Source: Actinokineospora diospyrosa (GTDB lineage Bacteria > Actinomycetota > Actinomycetes > Mycobacteriales > Pseudonocardiaceae). From it: a stretch of 64,000 nt of DNA. The stretch lies in the NCBI RefSeq assembly GCF_024171925.1, contig NZ_JAMTCO010000021.1:62001-126000 (forward strand). Direction: 5' to 3'. The translations under genes were made by a program, and so were the position numbers. The notes below the pieces were generated by a model, which had not been told where the DNA came from, searched no databases, and was given only the letters and a program-made list of their open reading frames with translations. Within the stretch, counting starts at the first letter, position 1, and each line of letters opens with the position of its first letter. Positions 8,263 through 17,026 of the stretch are shown here, one piece after another.

Positions 8263-8859
8263 GTGGACCACGACGACGTGCTCGACGCGGTGGGGCCGCG
8301 GTTGCGGGCACTGCGCCGTGAACGGGGCATCACCCTGGCCGACCTCGCGGCGACGACCGGCGTGTCGGAGAGCACCCTGTCGCGGCTGGAGAGCGGGCTG
8401 CGCCGGGCGACCCTGGAGTTGCTGCTGCCGCTGGCGCGCACCTACGACGTCCCGCTGGACGACCTGGTCGGTGCCCCGCGCACCGGTGACCCCCGGATCC
8501 ACCTCAAGCCGATCCACCGGTTCGGGATGACGTTCGTGCCGCTCTCGCGGCGGCCGGGTGGGGTGCAGGCGTTCAAGATGATCATCCCGGCCGAGCTCCG
8601 CGAGCCGACCCCGCAGACCCACGACGGGTCCGAGTGGCTCTACGTGTTCAACGGGCACCTGCGGCTGGTCGTCGGCGAACGCGACCTGGTCCTGCCGCCG
8701 GGGGAGGCCGCCGAGTTCGACACATCCGTGCCGCACTGGCTGGGCAGCGCCGACGGCGGGGTCGTTGAGCTGCTCATCCTCTTCGGCCCGCAGGGGACGC
8801 GCGCACACGTACGCGCGGAGGGGAATACCGGGCGGCCCCGGCGCGCTGACCATGGGTGA
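8263..8859 (+). CDS. XRE-family regulator with cupin sensor domain
   Basis: 198 residues. The N-terminal helix-turn-helix (GITLADLAATTGVSESTLSR) is followed by a C-terminal single-fold beta-barrel cupin with segments SEWLYVFNGHLRLVVGE and PPGEAAEFDTSVPHWLG. This is the usual HTH-cupin repressor or activator architecture (SutR/PuuR-like), the cupin binding a small metabolite. GTG at 8263 is chosen for homology to the family start and for a candidate -10 six bases upstream, implying a leaderless mRNA. Divergent from the methyltransferase/DinB operon, its likely target. Effector unknown. Confidence 0.85.
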   Translation: MDHDDVLDAVGPRLRALRRERGITLADLAATTGVSESTLSRLESGLRRATLELLLPLARTYDVPLDDLVGAPRTGDPRIHLKPIHRFGMTFVPLSRRPGGVQAFKMIIPAELREPTPQTHDGSEWLYVFNGHLRLVVGERDLVLPPGEAAEFDTSVPHWLGSADGGVVELLILFGPQGTRAHVRAEGNTGRPRRADHG

Positions 8860-8920
8860 CATGCTTGGTGGACCGTCGTTGACAGATCGTCGTTGATTGA
8901 TCGTCGTGGGAGGTAGGGCG

Positions 8921-9817
8921 TTGAACCCGGAAGAGCTGTTCGAGGTCGACTCGGACGTCCCGGAGCTGACCGGCGCCGTGCTCCTGCACTACTTCAGCGG
9001 CTTCATGGACGCCGGTTCCGCCGGGTCGACCCTGGTGGAGCACCTGCTGGAGACGCACGAGCACCGCGTCATCGCCCGCTTCGACATCGATGACCTGATC
9101 GACTACCGGTCCCGCCGCCCGGTCATGACCTACGACACCGACCGCTGGCAGGACTACGACGCCCCCGAGCTGGCCGTCCGCCTGCTGCACGACGCGGTCG
9201 GCACGCCGTTCCTGCTGCTCACCGGCCCCGAACCGGACCGCCGCTGGGAAGCCGTCGTCGCCGCGGTCCAGACCCTGATCGAACGCTGGGGCGTCCGCCT
9301 GGCCGTCGGCGCCCACGGCATCCCGATGGGCGTCCCCCACACGCGTGAGCTGTCGGTGATCTCCCACGCCACCCGGCCGGAACTGGTCACCGAGCGGTTC
9401 CCGCTGAGCCGGGTGCAGGTGCCCGGCAACCTGTCCGCGCTGCTGGAACTGCGCCTTGGCCAAGCCGGACACGACGCCATGGGCTTCGCCGCCTACGTGC
9501 CGCACTACCTCGCCCAGAGCACCTACCCGGCCGCCGCCCTCGGCCTCCTCACCGCGGTGACCGACGCCACCGACCTGGTGATCGGGGCAGACGCCCTGCG
9601 CGCGGCCGCCAAACTGGCCGACGCCGAGGTCACCCGCCAGGTAGCGGAATCAACCGAGATCTCCGAGGTCGTCGAGGCCCTAGAACGCCAATACGACGCC
9701 TACGCCGAATCCTCCTCGCAGAACCTCCTCGTACCCGAGGGCGAACCAGTCCCGAGCGCAGACGAACTAGGCGCTGAATTCGAACGCTTCCTCGCCGAAC
9801 TACCCCGCGACCCCTGA
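8921..9817 (+). CDS. PAC2-family protein
   Basis: 298 residues. The sequence LLHYFSGFMDAGSAG, the central DIDDLIDYRSRRPVM and the GIPMGVPHTR segment identify the PAC2 (proteasome assembly chaperone 2-like) family, conserved in actinobacteria and usually encoded singly. Its bacterial role is not well established. The TTG at 8921 is chosen because GGGAGG lies seven bases upstream; another TTG at 8897 is in frame but lacks a ribosome site. The C-terminus is acidic and helical (EVVEALERQYDAYAE). A hairpin follows the stop. Confidence 0.85.
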   Translation: MNPEELFEVDSDVPELTGAVLLHYFSGFMDAGSAGSTLVEHLLETHEHRVIARFDIDDLIDYRSRRPVMTYDTDRWQDYDAPELAVRLLHDAVGTPFLLLTGPEPDRRWEAVVAAVQTLIERWGVRLAVGAHGIPMGVPHTRELSVISHATRPELVTERFPLSRVQVPGNLSALLELRLGQAGHDAMGFAAYVPHYLAQSTYPAAALGLLTAVTDATDLVIGADALRAAAKLADAEVTRQVAESTEISEVVEALERQYDAYAESSSQNLLVPEGEPVPSADELGAEFERFLAELPRDP

Positions 9818-9823
9818 TCGACA

Positions 9824-9855
9824 ATTCGCGCACTGACCGAAGATCGTGTGCGAAT
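9824..9855 (+). terminator. Hairpin after the PAC2 gene
   Basis: ATTCGCGCAC (9824-9833) pairs with GTGTGCGAAT (9846-9855), one mismatch, 12-base loop, starting seven bases after the PAC2 stop. No T-tract follows. Confidence 0.5.
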
Positions 9856-9977
9856 GGCGATCAAGAATGGCTCCATGTCCAGCTGATCATTGTGTGGCCT
9901 GCGACATGTGCCGATCTTTGATCGCTGGGTGCTAGCCTGCGCCCGGCATGGAACTGTCGGGCTAGAGGGGTGTCGCA

Positions 9978-10292
9978 GTGGGCGAGAATCAGGCCGTCTT
10001 CGTCACCCTCAAGTTGGCTGGTGGGCACTTCGGCTCGGATGACGAGCGAAAGGTGATCCGGGCTCTGGAGCACGACATCAGTGCCGCTATCGACGCCGCC
10101 GGCACCGGTGAGTACGACGGTGACGAGTTCGGTGGTGGTGAAGTGGTCCTTTACATGTACGGACCAGACGCCGACGCGCTGTTTGCCACGGTTGAACCGC
10201 TTCTCCGGCGGGAGCCGCGGTTCCCGGGCCACGCGATCGTCCGCTACGGCGAATCCGGTACCGCCACTCCCCGGCGGCAGGTCGACCTGTAG
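9978..10292 (+). CDS. Small hypothetical protein, 104 aa
   Basis: A soluble 104-residue protein with segments FVTLKLAGGHFGSDDERKV and GGEVVLYMYGPDADALF that predict an alternating strand-helix ferredoxin-like fold. I do not recognise a named family. GTG at 9978 is preceded by AGAGGGG. Just upstream a five-codon reading frame (ATG at 9948, MELSG, stop at 9965) ends on top of that ribosome site. Monocistronic between the PAC2 hairpin and the next promoter. Confidence 0.65.
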   Translation: MGENQAVFVTLKLAGGHFGSDDERKVIRALEHDISAAIDAAGTGEYDGDEFGGGEVVLYMYGPDADALFATVEPLLRREPRFPGHAIVRYGESGTATPRRQVDL

Positions 10293-10368
10293 GGGCTTGC
10301 GCGTTGCTGGCGGAGGGTTACGGACACGGGGTTGATCTACCCGGGTGTCACCTGATCGGGGGAGTGGC

Positions 10369-10374
10369 TAGTCT
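10369..10374 (+). promoter_or_regulatory. Candidate -10 box, leaderless HEAT-like gene
   Basis: TAGTCT ends six bases before the GTG at 10381. GTGTCA at 10345-10350 is a possible -35 with an 18-base spacer. No ribosome site is present between the -10 and the start codon. Confidence 0.45.
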
Positions 10375-10380
10375 CTGCGC

Positions 10381-12459
10381 GTGACTGCGCACCCCGAGGT
10401 CGACTGGGCCGAGCTCGAACACGCCTACGGCTCCGCCGAGGACACCCCTGAGTTCATCGAGGCCCTCCGCGGCGAGGACTGGGAAGACGCGATCGAGAAC
10501 CTCTCGGCGTCGATCCTGCACCAGGGGACGGTCTACCCGGCCACCTTGCCCGCGGTGCCGCTCCTGGTCGACATCGCGTTGGACGCCGAGGCGCCGGGGC
10601 GGCACGGGGCGTTGTGGTTCGTCAGCGCCTACGCCGAGTCCATCTCGCAGGGGGCCAGCGAATCGTCGCACTTCCTGCCCGAGGACACCGACATGGAGGT
10701 GTTCGACCGGGAGGCCCGTGCGGCCCTGGCCGACGCGGCCGCTCGGCTCGCACCGTTGCTCGAGGACGAGGACCCCGAGGTCCGCGCTGCGGTCTACCAG
10801 TTCGCCGCGTACCTGGTGGGGGACCCGGCGGCGGAAGCGTTCATGCCGTTGGTGCGCGCCCGGTTCGAGCAAGAGGACGACAGCGCGGCATCCGTTGCGT
10901 TGATGGAGCCGTTGATGCGGCACGGCCTGTTCACCGCGGCCGACTTCGAGACTGTGCTGGAACGTGGCGATGACGCGCTGACCTTTGCGGCGGCGTGGGC
11001 GGCGGTCGCGGAGCGGTTGGACTACCCGGACGCCGTGGACCACGTGCTGCGGCTGTGGTCGGAGCAGGCGGAGGAGTACCCGGGCAACGGCGAGGCCGCC
11101 TCGCTCTCGATCCTCGCCAGCCACGCTGGGCCGGACGCGATTCCGGTGGTGCGCGGCCTGGTCGGCACCGTCGACGCCGAGGTGGTGATCGCGGGCTGGG
11201 TCGAGGTCGCGTTGGCCTCTCGGGCCGCGACGGGGGAGGCGGTGGACGGGCTGCTCGCGGTGAGCCCGCGTGACGCCGCAACGGTGCAGGCATTGGCCCA
11301 GGTCTTGCCCGGCGCTCCCGACCGATCCGCAACGGTGTGCGACGCGGTGGCCGAGTTGGCCGATAGTGACGACCTCGCGACCGTCGCCGCCGTCGCCGCG
11401 CTGCTGTTCGCGGCCAAGGACCCGCGCTGGGTCGCGCCCGCCATCGCCGTGACCGCCAACGCCGAGGAGCCCAGTGTCGACCTGGGGCGGGTCCAGTCGT
11501 CCTTCGCCTTCGCCCTGATCGGCTTCCCCGCCGAGAACCGGGAGCTGGCCTGGGCGGCGACCGACCTCACCGAGGTCGCCAGGGCCGCGCTCGCCGCCTG
11601 GCGGACCCAGTCCTGGGTCGAGGTGCTCGCCGCCCTGCCGCCGAGCCCCGAGGTCGTCTCGGCGGCCCTCCCGCTGCGTGACGAACTGCCCGAGACGGTC
11701 AGCGAATTGTTGGCGCGCATCGCCGTAACGAACCCCGAGCTGGTCGCCCCGCACGCACCGACCGGCGACGGCCCATGGGCGCTGACCGCGCGCGCAATGG
11801 TGCAGCCGGACACCGACCTGGACGCAACGTTCCGGCAGGCGTGGGCGGCCAACGGCGGCGACGACAACGCCGACAACGACCTGATCGACACCTGGGCACA
11901 CCGGCCGTCCGAGGCCCTGCGCGAGGCCTGCCTGCGCGTGCTCGACGGCACCGCCCGGACCTCCTACCCCGAGCGGTTCGCCCAGCTCGCCGCCGCCAAG
12001 GTGGCCCCAGACGCCGCTTGGCCGACCGTGCGCGCGATCGTCGACGCCGCCGAGAACCCGCTCGCCGAGGCGGTCGACCTGGCCAAGGGCTACCCCGAGC
12101 ACCGCGCCGAGCTGGTCGAGCTGCTCGCCGACATCGCGGAGAACGGCCGCGAGACCTGGTCCGGCATCGACCTGATGTCCATGGCCGTCGCCACCCGCGC
12201 CCTGGTCGAACTCGGCGAGGTCGACCCCGCTGACGCCGTCGACACCGCCGTCGACCTGCTGTTCGACGCCATCCCCGAGCACAGCGCCGCCCGGCTCGCC
12301 CCCGTCGTCGGCGACATCCTCGCGGCCTGCCCGGACGCGCGGGGCACCGCGGCCGAGCGGCTTGCCCTGCTGCTCGACGGCGACCACCGCGTGCCCACCG
12401 CCAGCGAGACCATCGCCGACGACGTGGCGATCGTCGCCGCGCTGCGCAAGGGGCTCTGA
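10381..12459 (+). CDS. Large HEAT-repeat-like protein
   Basis: 692 residues, very acidic and almost wholly helical, built of Ala/Leu/Val-rich helical pairs typical of HEAT or armadillo solenoids (ARAALADAAARLAPLLED then PEVRAAVYQFAAYLVGD; EVVSAALPLRDELPETVSELL). No catalytic motif, signal peptide or membrane helix. Such proteins act as scaffolds; related genes occur scattered through actinomycete genomes, often as polymorphic-toxin accessory or immunity-like proteins, but no toxin is adjacent here. The GTG start fits the candidate -10 at 10369-10374. Function unknown. Confidence 0.75.
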   Translation: MTAHPEVDWAELEHAYGSAEDTPEFIEALRGEDWEDAIENLSASILHQGTVYPATLPAVPLLVDIALDAEAPGRHGALWFVSAYAESISQGASESSHFLPEDTDMEVFDREARAALADAAARLAPLLEDEDPEVRAAVYQFAAYLVGDPAAEAFMPLVRARFEQEDDSAASVALMEPLMRHGLFTAADFETVLERGDDALTFAAAWAAVAERLDYPDAVDHVLRLWSEQAEEYPGNGEAASLSILASHAGPDAIPVVRGLVGTVDAEVVIAGWVEVALASRAATGEAVDGLLAVSPRDAATVQALAQVLPGAPDRSATVCDAVAELADSDDLATVAAVAALLFAAKDPRWVAPAIAVTANAEEPSVDLGRVQSSFAFALIGFPAENRELAWAATDLTEVARAALAAWRTQSWVEVLAALPPSPEVVSAALPLRDELPETVSELLARIAVTNPELVAPHAPTGDGPWALTARAMVQPDTDLDATFRQAWAANGGDDNADNDLIDTWAHRPSEALREACLRVLDGTARTSYPERFAQLAAAKVAPDAAWPTVRAIVDAAENPLAEAVDLAKGYPEHRAELVELLADIAENGRETWSGIDLMSMAVATRALVELGEVDPADAVDTAVDLLFDAIPEHSAARLAPVVGDILAACPDARGTAAERLALLLDGDHRVPTASETIADDVAIVAALRKGL

Positions 12460-12584
12460 TCCGCACGGTTGCGCGACGGGTGCGGAGCGAGGGCTAAGTC
12501 GGTGCGCACCGGGACACCGGGGTGGTCGCGGGTTGACGATTGCTCCATCAGGAACCGAGCAGCACCACCGCGAAGGAGCCCCCG

Positions 12585-12857
12585 ATGACCGAGAACGAGA
12601 TGTCGACGCTGCGTGACGTTGCCGACAACGCGATCCTGTTCCACAACGGCCTCTGGGGCGGCCCGAGCGGGTTCCGCTGGGCCGACAACGACGGCAGCGC
12701 CGCGGGCAGCGTCCCGCAGTGGGAGTCCGAGTCCCTGGAGTCCCTGCTGCGCCGCGGTCTGGCCCAGATCCACCCGTGCACCGGCGGCGGCAGGCTCGCC
12801 AAGGTCCGCCTGACCAACACCGGCGCCGACATGCTCGACTGGCAGATGGCCGCTTAA
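12585..12857 (+). CDS. Small hypothetical protein, 90 aa
   Basis: A 90-residue protein starting at the ATG at 12585, which has GAAGGAG about six bases upstream. Notable segments are LFHNGLWGGPSGFRWADND and RLAKVRLTNTGADMLDWQMA. No known domain recognised. It ends in a 4-base tail-to-tail overlap with the CoA-binding protein gene on the other strand. Confidence 0.65.
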   Translation: MTENEMSTLRDVADNAILFHNGLWGGPSGFRWADNDGSAAGSVPQWESESLESLLRRGLAQIHPCTGGGRLAKVRLTNTGADMLDWQMAA

Positions 12858-13267
12858 GCCGGACCGAACTTCGGCCACTCGATGGCCGGGCACCGGTCCT
12901 GCACGAACCGCAGACCGGCGTCGACCGCGCGCTGACCAGCGGCGTCGTCGACGACCAGCAGTTGGAACCAGACAGCCTTGGCGCCGATCGTGATCGCCTC
13001 GTCGGCGAACGCGCCAGCGTCCTCAGACCGGCGGAAGACGTCGACGCAGTCGACCTGGAACGGGATGTCGGCCAGCGACCGGTACCCCGGCTTACCCCAG
13101 ACGGTCTCCGCCTTCGGGTGCACCGGAACGACGCGCTTGCCGTGCCGCTGCAGGAACCGGGCCACCCCGTGCGCGGGCCGTGCCGGGTTGTCGGCCAAGC
13201 CGATGATGGCCCAGGTGTCGCAGTTCGCGAGGATCCACTCGATGTCCCCGGGGTCAGCGGTGCTCAT
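12854..13267 (-). CDS. CoA-binding domain protein (YccU-type)
   Basis: 137 residues forming a single Rossmann-like CoA_binding_2 domain: TWAIIGLADNPARPAHGVA is the nucleotide loop, followed by KRVVPVHPKAETVWGKPGYRSLADIP and VDCVDVFRRSEDAGAF, all family hallmarks. Cellular role of this widespread family is unclear. ATG at 13267. Divergent from the NAD(P)-binding protein gene with only 36 bases between starts, so the two promoters must overlap. Confidence 0.9.
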   Translation of the reverse strand: MSTADPGDIEWILANCDTWAIIGLADNPARPAHGVARFLQRHGKRVVPVHPKAETVWGKPGYRSLADIPFQVDCVDVFRRSEDAGAFADEAITIGAKAVWFQLLVVDDAAGQRAVDAGLRFVQDRCPAIEWPKFGPA

Positions 13268-13303
13268 GCGCCCAGCCTCTCACAGCTGATACCGTCGCCC
13301 GCC

Positions 13304-14140
13304 GTGAGTGATCATGTGGTGACTGTCCTCGGCGCGACCGGCAAGACCGGCCGCCACGTGTTGACCCAAGCCGCCGCCCGGGGCTGGCGCGTCCGCGCCG
13401 CGGGCAGGCGCCCCGCCGAGTCCGGCGACTTCACCCCGTTCGACTGGGACGACGAGTCCACCTGGCAGCCCGCCTTCACCGGCGCCGACGCCGCCTACGT
13501 CGTCATCCCGTTCAACCACGCGGGCGCACCGGAGAAGGCTCCCGACGTCCTGCGCGCCGCTGCCGCCGCGGGCGTTCCCCGCATCGCCCTCCTGTCGACC
13601 ATCGACGTCGACCACGCCCCGGCCGACGACCCGACCAAGGTCGCCGAGCAGACACTGCTGTCCCTGGGTGTCGCCGCCGCGCTGATCCGCCCCACCTGGT
13701 TCCTCGACAACTTCACCGTCGGCTCCTTCCGCGGCATGCTCGAGACCGGTGAACTCCGCCTGCCCGCGGGCGAGGCCCCGTTCCCGTTCGTCGACACCCG
13801 CGACATCGCCGCCGTCGCCGTGGCGGCCATGGCCCCCGACGGCCCGACCGGCCCGCTCCCCGTCACCGGCCCCGAATCGGTCAGCCACCACGTCGTCGCC
13901 GAGGCGTTGCAGGACGCTCTAGGGCGCCCGTTCCGCTACATCCCAGTGGAGCCTGCCGAGTTCATCGCACTCCTCGAGTCTCGCGGCTTCACCTACTCCT
14001 ACGGGGACTTCCTCGCCGGAGCCCTCGGCAAAGTCGCCGACGGCACCTTCGTCATCCCCGTCGCCGACACGGTCGAGGTCCACTGCGGCAGGCGCGCCTA
14101 CACCCCGGCTGAGTTCGCCAAACACTTCGCTCAGAGCTAG
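13304..14140 (+). CDS. NmrA-like NAD(P)-binding oxidoreductase
   Basis: 278 residues. The N-terminus TVLGATGKTGRHVLTQAAARG is a Rossmann GxxGxxG loop; RVRAAGRRP follows as the second strand with Arg residues that favour NADPH. The rest (AAYVVIPFNHAGAPEK, IRPTWFLDNFTVGSFRG, FPFVDTRDIAAVAVAAM) matches the NmrA / SDR-a5 quinone-reductase-like family. Such proteins are NAD(P)-sensing regulators or reductases; the substrate is unknown. GTG at 13304 gives the shortest frame that keeps the first strand. TGATAC at 13288-13293 could be a -10, giving a very short leader. Confidence 0.85.
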   Translation: MSDHVVTVLGATGKTGRHVLTQAAARGWRVRAAGRRPAESGDFTPFDWDDESTWQPAFTGADAAYVVIPFNHAGAPEKAPDVLRAAAAAGVPRIALLSTIDVDHAPADDPTKVAEQTLLSLGVAAALIRPTWFLDNFTVGSFRGMLETGELRLPAGEAPFPFVDTRDIAAVAVAAMAPDGPTGPLPVTGPESVSHHVVAEALQDALGRPFRYIPVEPAEFIALLESRGFTYSYGDFLAGALGKVADGTFVIPVADTVEVHCGRRAYTPAEFAKHFAQS

Positions 14141-14200
14141 CTGGCCAGATCAGGCTGCGCTACTACGTGGATCCCACGCTTCAGGCCTATAGGACAGCGC

Positions 14201-15436
14201 CTAGTTGGGCTTAATCGCCGCGACCGCGGGGAGGATGGCGAGGGCGAGGATGCCGCAGGCGAGTGCGAGCACCGGGTAGCCCACGGTGCCGACCACGACG
14301 CCGGAGGCGAGGCCGCCGGAAGCTCCCGCGATGGCGACCGAGACGTCGATGGTGCCCTGGGTCTTGGCGCGGGTCGCCAGCGGTACGGCGTCGGTGATGA
14401 TGGCGGTGCCGGAGACCAGGCCGAAGTTCCAGCCCAGTCCGAGCAGCGCCAACGCCAGGGCCAGGAGGGGAACGGAGTCGCCGGGGGCGGTCGCGGCGAT
14501 GATCCCGGCGGCGAGCAGGGTGGCGCCCGCGCCGACGGCCAGGGTGATGCGGCCGTAGCGGTCGACGAGCCAGCCGGTCAGCGGTGAGGGCAAGTACATC
14601 GCGCCGATGTGGATGGCGATGACCAGGCCCGCCGCCGCGGTGCCGTGGCCGTGGTCGCTCATGTGCACCGGGGTCATGGTCATGATCGCGACCATCACCA
14701 GCTGGGTGAGCACCATGATCAGCGCGCCAGGCAGCGGTCCCGAGCGGTACCGCGGCCCCGGCTCGGTCCTCGGCTGCGCGGCGGACTCCGGCAGGGCCTC
14801 GGCCCGGGCGAGCAGCAGCGGGTCGGGGCGCAACCAGACGGCGAGCACGAGAGCGGCCAGGGCGTAGGCGATGCCGGAGAGCATGAACACCCCGGCCAGC
14901 TCCGGTAGACCGACGGCGAGCGCGAGGTGCCCGGTGGGCGCGGCCAGGTTCGGGCCCGCGACGCCACCGAGGGTGGTGGCGACCAGCACCGTGGACACCG
15001 CGCGACCCCGGTGGGCCGGGTCGGCGAGGTCGGCGCCCGCGTAACGGGCCTGCATGTTGGTCGCGGTACCGGCGCCGTAGACGAACAGGGCGATGAACAG
15101 CAGCACCGGGTTGCTCAACGCGGCCGCGATGATCACGCCCGCACTGCCGATCGCCCCGGTCAGGTACCCGATGGCCAGACCGGGGCGGCGCCCGCGGGCG
15201 TGCGAGACGCGGCCGATGGAGATCGCGGCGAGCGCGGACCCGGCGGTGGCCAGGGTGGTCGGTAAGCCTGCCAGGTTGGTCGACCCGAGCATGTGCTGCG
15301 CGAGCAACGCCCCGACGGTGACCCCCGCGGCGAGCCCGGCCCCGCTGAGGATCTGCGCGACGACCAAGACGGTCAGGACACGTCGCTGGGCACTGGCGCG
15401 CGGCGACGCCGCGGCGGCTGGGGTTGCGCTGGTCAC
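14201..15436 (-). CDS. MFS transporter
   Basis: 411 residues, 12 predicted membrane helices. Between helices 2 and 3 is GRVSHARGRRPGLAIGY, and in the second half LVDRYGRITLAVGAG, the A-like motifs of the major facilitator superfamily. The central loop is proline/glutamate-rich. It is most like drug-efflux-type MFS proteins; substrate unknown. GTG at 15436 has AGGAAAG about nine bases upstream. Neighbours give no pathway clue. A longer frame on the same strand continues upstream to 18373 but is merely open because of high GC. Confidence 0.85.
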   Translation of the reverse strand: MTSATPAAAASPRASAQRRVLTVLVVAQILSGAGLAAGVTVGALLAQHMLGSTNLAGLPTTLATAGSALAAISIGRVSHARGRRPGLAIGYLTGAIGSAGVIIAAALSNPVLLFIALFVYGAGTATNMQARYAGADLADPAHRGRAVSTVLVATTLGGVAGPNLAAPTGHLALAVGLPELAGVFMLSGIAYALAALVLAVWLRPDPLLLARAEALPESAAQPRTEPGPRYRSGPLPGALIMVLTQLVMVAIMTMTPVHMSDHGHGTAAAGLVIAIHIGAMYLPSPLTGWLVDRYGRITLAVGAGATLLAAGIIAATAPGDSVPLLALALALLGLGWNFGLVSGTAIITDAVPLATRAKTQGTIDVSVAIAGASGGLASGVVVGTVGYPVLALACGILALAILPAVAAIKPN

Positions 15437-15478
15437 GGTGTGTACTTTCCTGCGTGGCGGGGCCCGGTGATCGATTTC

Positions 15479-15790
15479 GTGGCGGAGCTCTCCACCCTGC
15501 CTGATCCAGTCGGACCACGCCGAACGGCACCGGACGCCCGGACTGTGTCCACAATGGCCTCGACGCACCCGGGCGAGATCTGCTCGCGCGGGTACCGAGG
15601 TGACCACGACCACTGAGATCTGTACTCCATATGGTCTATCGCTGGTAAAGTGGGAACCTCCGTGGCGGAGCTCCTCATGATCAGGCCAACCGCCGCCGGG
15701 CAGCCGGTGTGTGTCCACAGTGGTCTCGAATACTCGGGTGAGATCTGTCCGCGCGGACACTACGGTGGCGGCGAGAACCTGATGGGGGGA
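15479..15790 (+). repeat. Diverged tandem duplication upstream of the SUKH genes
   Basis: Two related segments of about 125 bases lie one after the other. Each begins GTGGCGGAGCTC (from 15479 and from 15663), and each ends with a block that reads TGTCCACA(A/G)TGG..CTCGA...CGGG(C/T)GAGATCTG (about 15545-15601 and 15711-15767). The second copy directly precedes the first SUKH gene. The region between them is AT-rich for this genome (CTCCATATGG). It looks like an old duplication of a leader or gene start whose first copy lost its gene. Confidence 0.55.
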
Positions 15791-15796
15791 GAGATC

Positions 15797-16381
15797 GTGT
15801 ACTGGACCGTGCGCCGTCGGCTGTCTGACTTCGCCACCCGCTTGAGCGTGTTGCGCGACCTCGATCGCCCACAGCCGGGCAAGTCGCACTACCGCGACAG
15901 CGACGGCAAGCACATGGACGGCTACGTGACTTTCGGTGCCGAGCGCCATCAATTCGAGTGCCAACCGCTCCAGCACGAGCAGGTGATCGCTCTGGAGCAG
16001 GCCATGGGTGTGCGGTTGCCCGAGCAGTTCCGCGAGTTCTTGTCGAGCATCGGAACCGGTGCGGGGCCGTACTACGGGATCGAGCCGTATGAAACGCTGC
16101 TCGAGTGCGCGCGTCCGGCATGTGCCCGACCGTTCCCCTGGGCCGAGGACGACACCTTCTGGCTGGACGAGTTCAGCGAATCCGATCCGGACGGCTGCTT
16201 GCCCATCGTCAGCTACGGGTGTGGCACCATCGTCGCCCTGATCACCGCTGGCGCTCACCGCGGCCGGGTGGTGTACCTCGGCTTGGACTTCGCGTGCGTC
16301 CCCGGACCGGATTTCCTCACCTTCTACGACAAGTGGCTCAACGAGAGTCTCGCAGAGCTCGAATCCGGAGAACGTAGCTGA
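15797..16381 (+). CDS. SUKH (SMI1/KNR4) family protein, copy 1
   Basis: 194 residues. The stretch LEQAMGVRLPEQFREFLSSI followed by GTGAGPYYGI is the classic SMI1/KNR4 core (helix, LP motif, GG turn), and CLPIVSYGCGTIVALITAG is the following strand region. SUKH proteins are a large superfamily, many members being immunity proteins against polymorphic toxins; the partner here is not visible. GTG at 15797 has GGGGGAGAG upstream. It is 18 bases from a paralogue in the same direction, so both are likely co-transcribed. Confidence 0.85.
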   Translation: MYWTVRRRLSDFATRLSVLRDLDRPQPGKSHYRDSDGKHMDGYVTFGAERHQFECQPLQHEQVIALEQAMGVRLPEQFREFLSSIGTGAGPYYGIEPYETLLECARPACARPFPWAEDDTFWLDEFSESDPDGCLPIVSYGCGTIVALITAGAHRGRVVYLGLDFACVPGPDFLTFYDKWLNESLAELESGERS

Positions 16382-16399
16382 ACCGGGTGGGGAGAGAAC

Positions 16400-17026
16400 G
16401 TGTACTGGAGCCTGCGGCGTCGGCTGGTGGAGATTGCGAACCGGCTGGGTGTGTTGTGTGAGCAGGATCGCCCTCAGCTGGGGAAGTCCGTCTTCATCGG
16501 CCGCGACGGTAGGCGGCTGGACGACTATGTGACGTTCGGTGCCACGCACCACAAGTTCCAGCGCCAGCCGGTGAAGCAGCCGCGGTTGCGCCAGTTGGAG
16601 AAGGCGATGGGGGTGCGGCTGCCCGAGGAGTTCCGGGTGTTCCTGGCCTGGCTCGGTACCGGTGCCGGACCGTACTACGGGATCGCGTCGTTCGAGAAGC
16701 TGCTCCAGGCTGCGGGCCCGGCGTGTGCCCGCCCGTTCCCCTGGGGCGAGAACGACACGTTCTGGTTGAACGAATGCAGTGACGCGGATCCGGATGGCTG
16801 TCTGCCCATCATCAACGCGGGCTGCGGCGACTACATTGCTCTGATCACCGCAGGCGCCCACCGCGGCCGCGTGGTTCACATCGGTTGGGACTTCGAGTGC
16901 GTGCCCGGGCCTGACTTCCTCACCTACTACGACCTGTGGATCATCGAGAGCCTTGCCAAGGTCAACTCCGGCGGGCACGTTGTGGGCGGTCCCGCGATGC
17001 CCAAGCGCAGATGGAGTGTCGACTGA
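16400..17026 (+). CDS. SUKH (SMI1/KNR4) family protein, copy 2
   Basis: 208 residues, a clear tandem paralogue of the preceding gene: both begin VYW(T/S)(V/L)RRRL, share GKS..DG...DYVTFGA, the LEKAMGVRLPEEFRVFL core, GAGPYYGI, ACARPFPW and TAGAHRGRVV. Divergence is mostly in surface residues, as expected for duplicated immunity-type proteins that follow changing partners. It carries an extra C-terminal tail ending KRRWSVD. GTG start preceded by GGGGAGAG. No toxin gene is adjacent. Confidence 0.85.
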   Translation: MYWSLRRRLVEIANRLGVLCEQDRPQLGKSVFIGRDGRRLDDYVTFGATHHKFQRQPVKQPRLRQLEKAMGVRLPEEFRVFLAWLGTGAGPYYGIASFEKLLQAAGPACARPFPWGENDTFWLNECSDADPDGCLPIINAGCGDYIALITAGAHRGRVVHIGWDFECVPGPDFLTYYDLWIIESLAKVNSGGHVVGGPAMPKRRWSVD

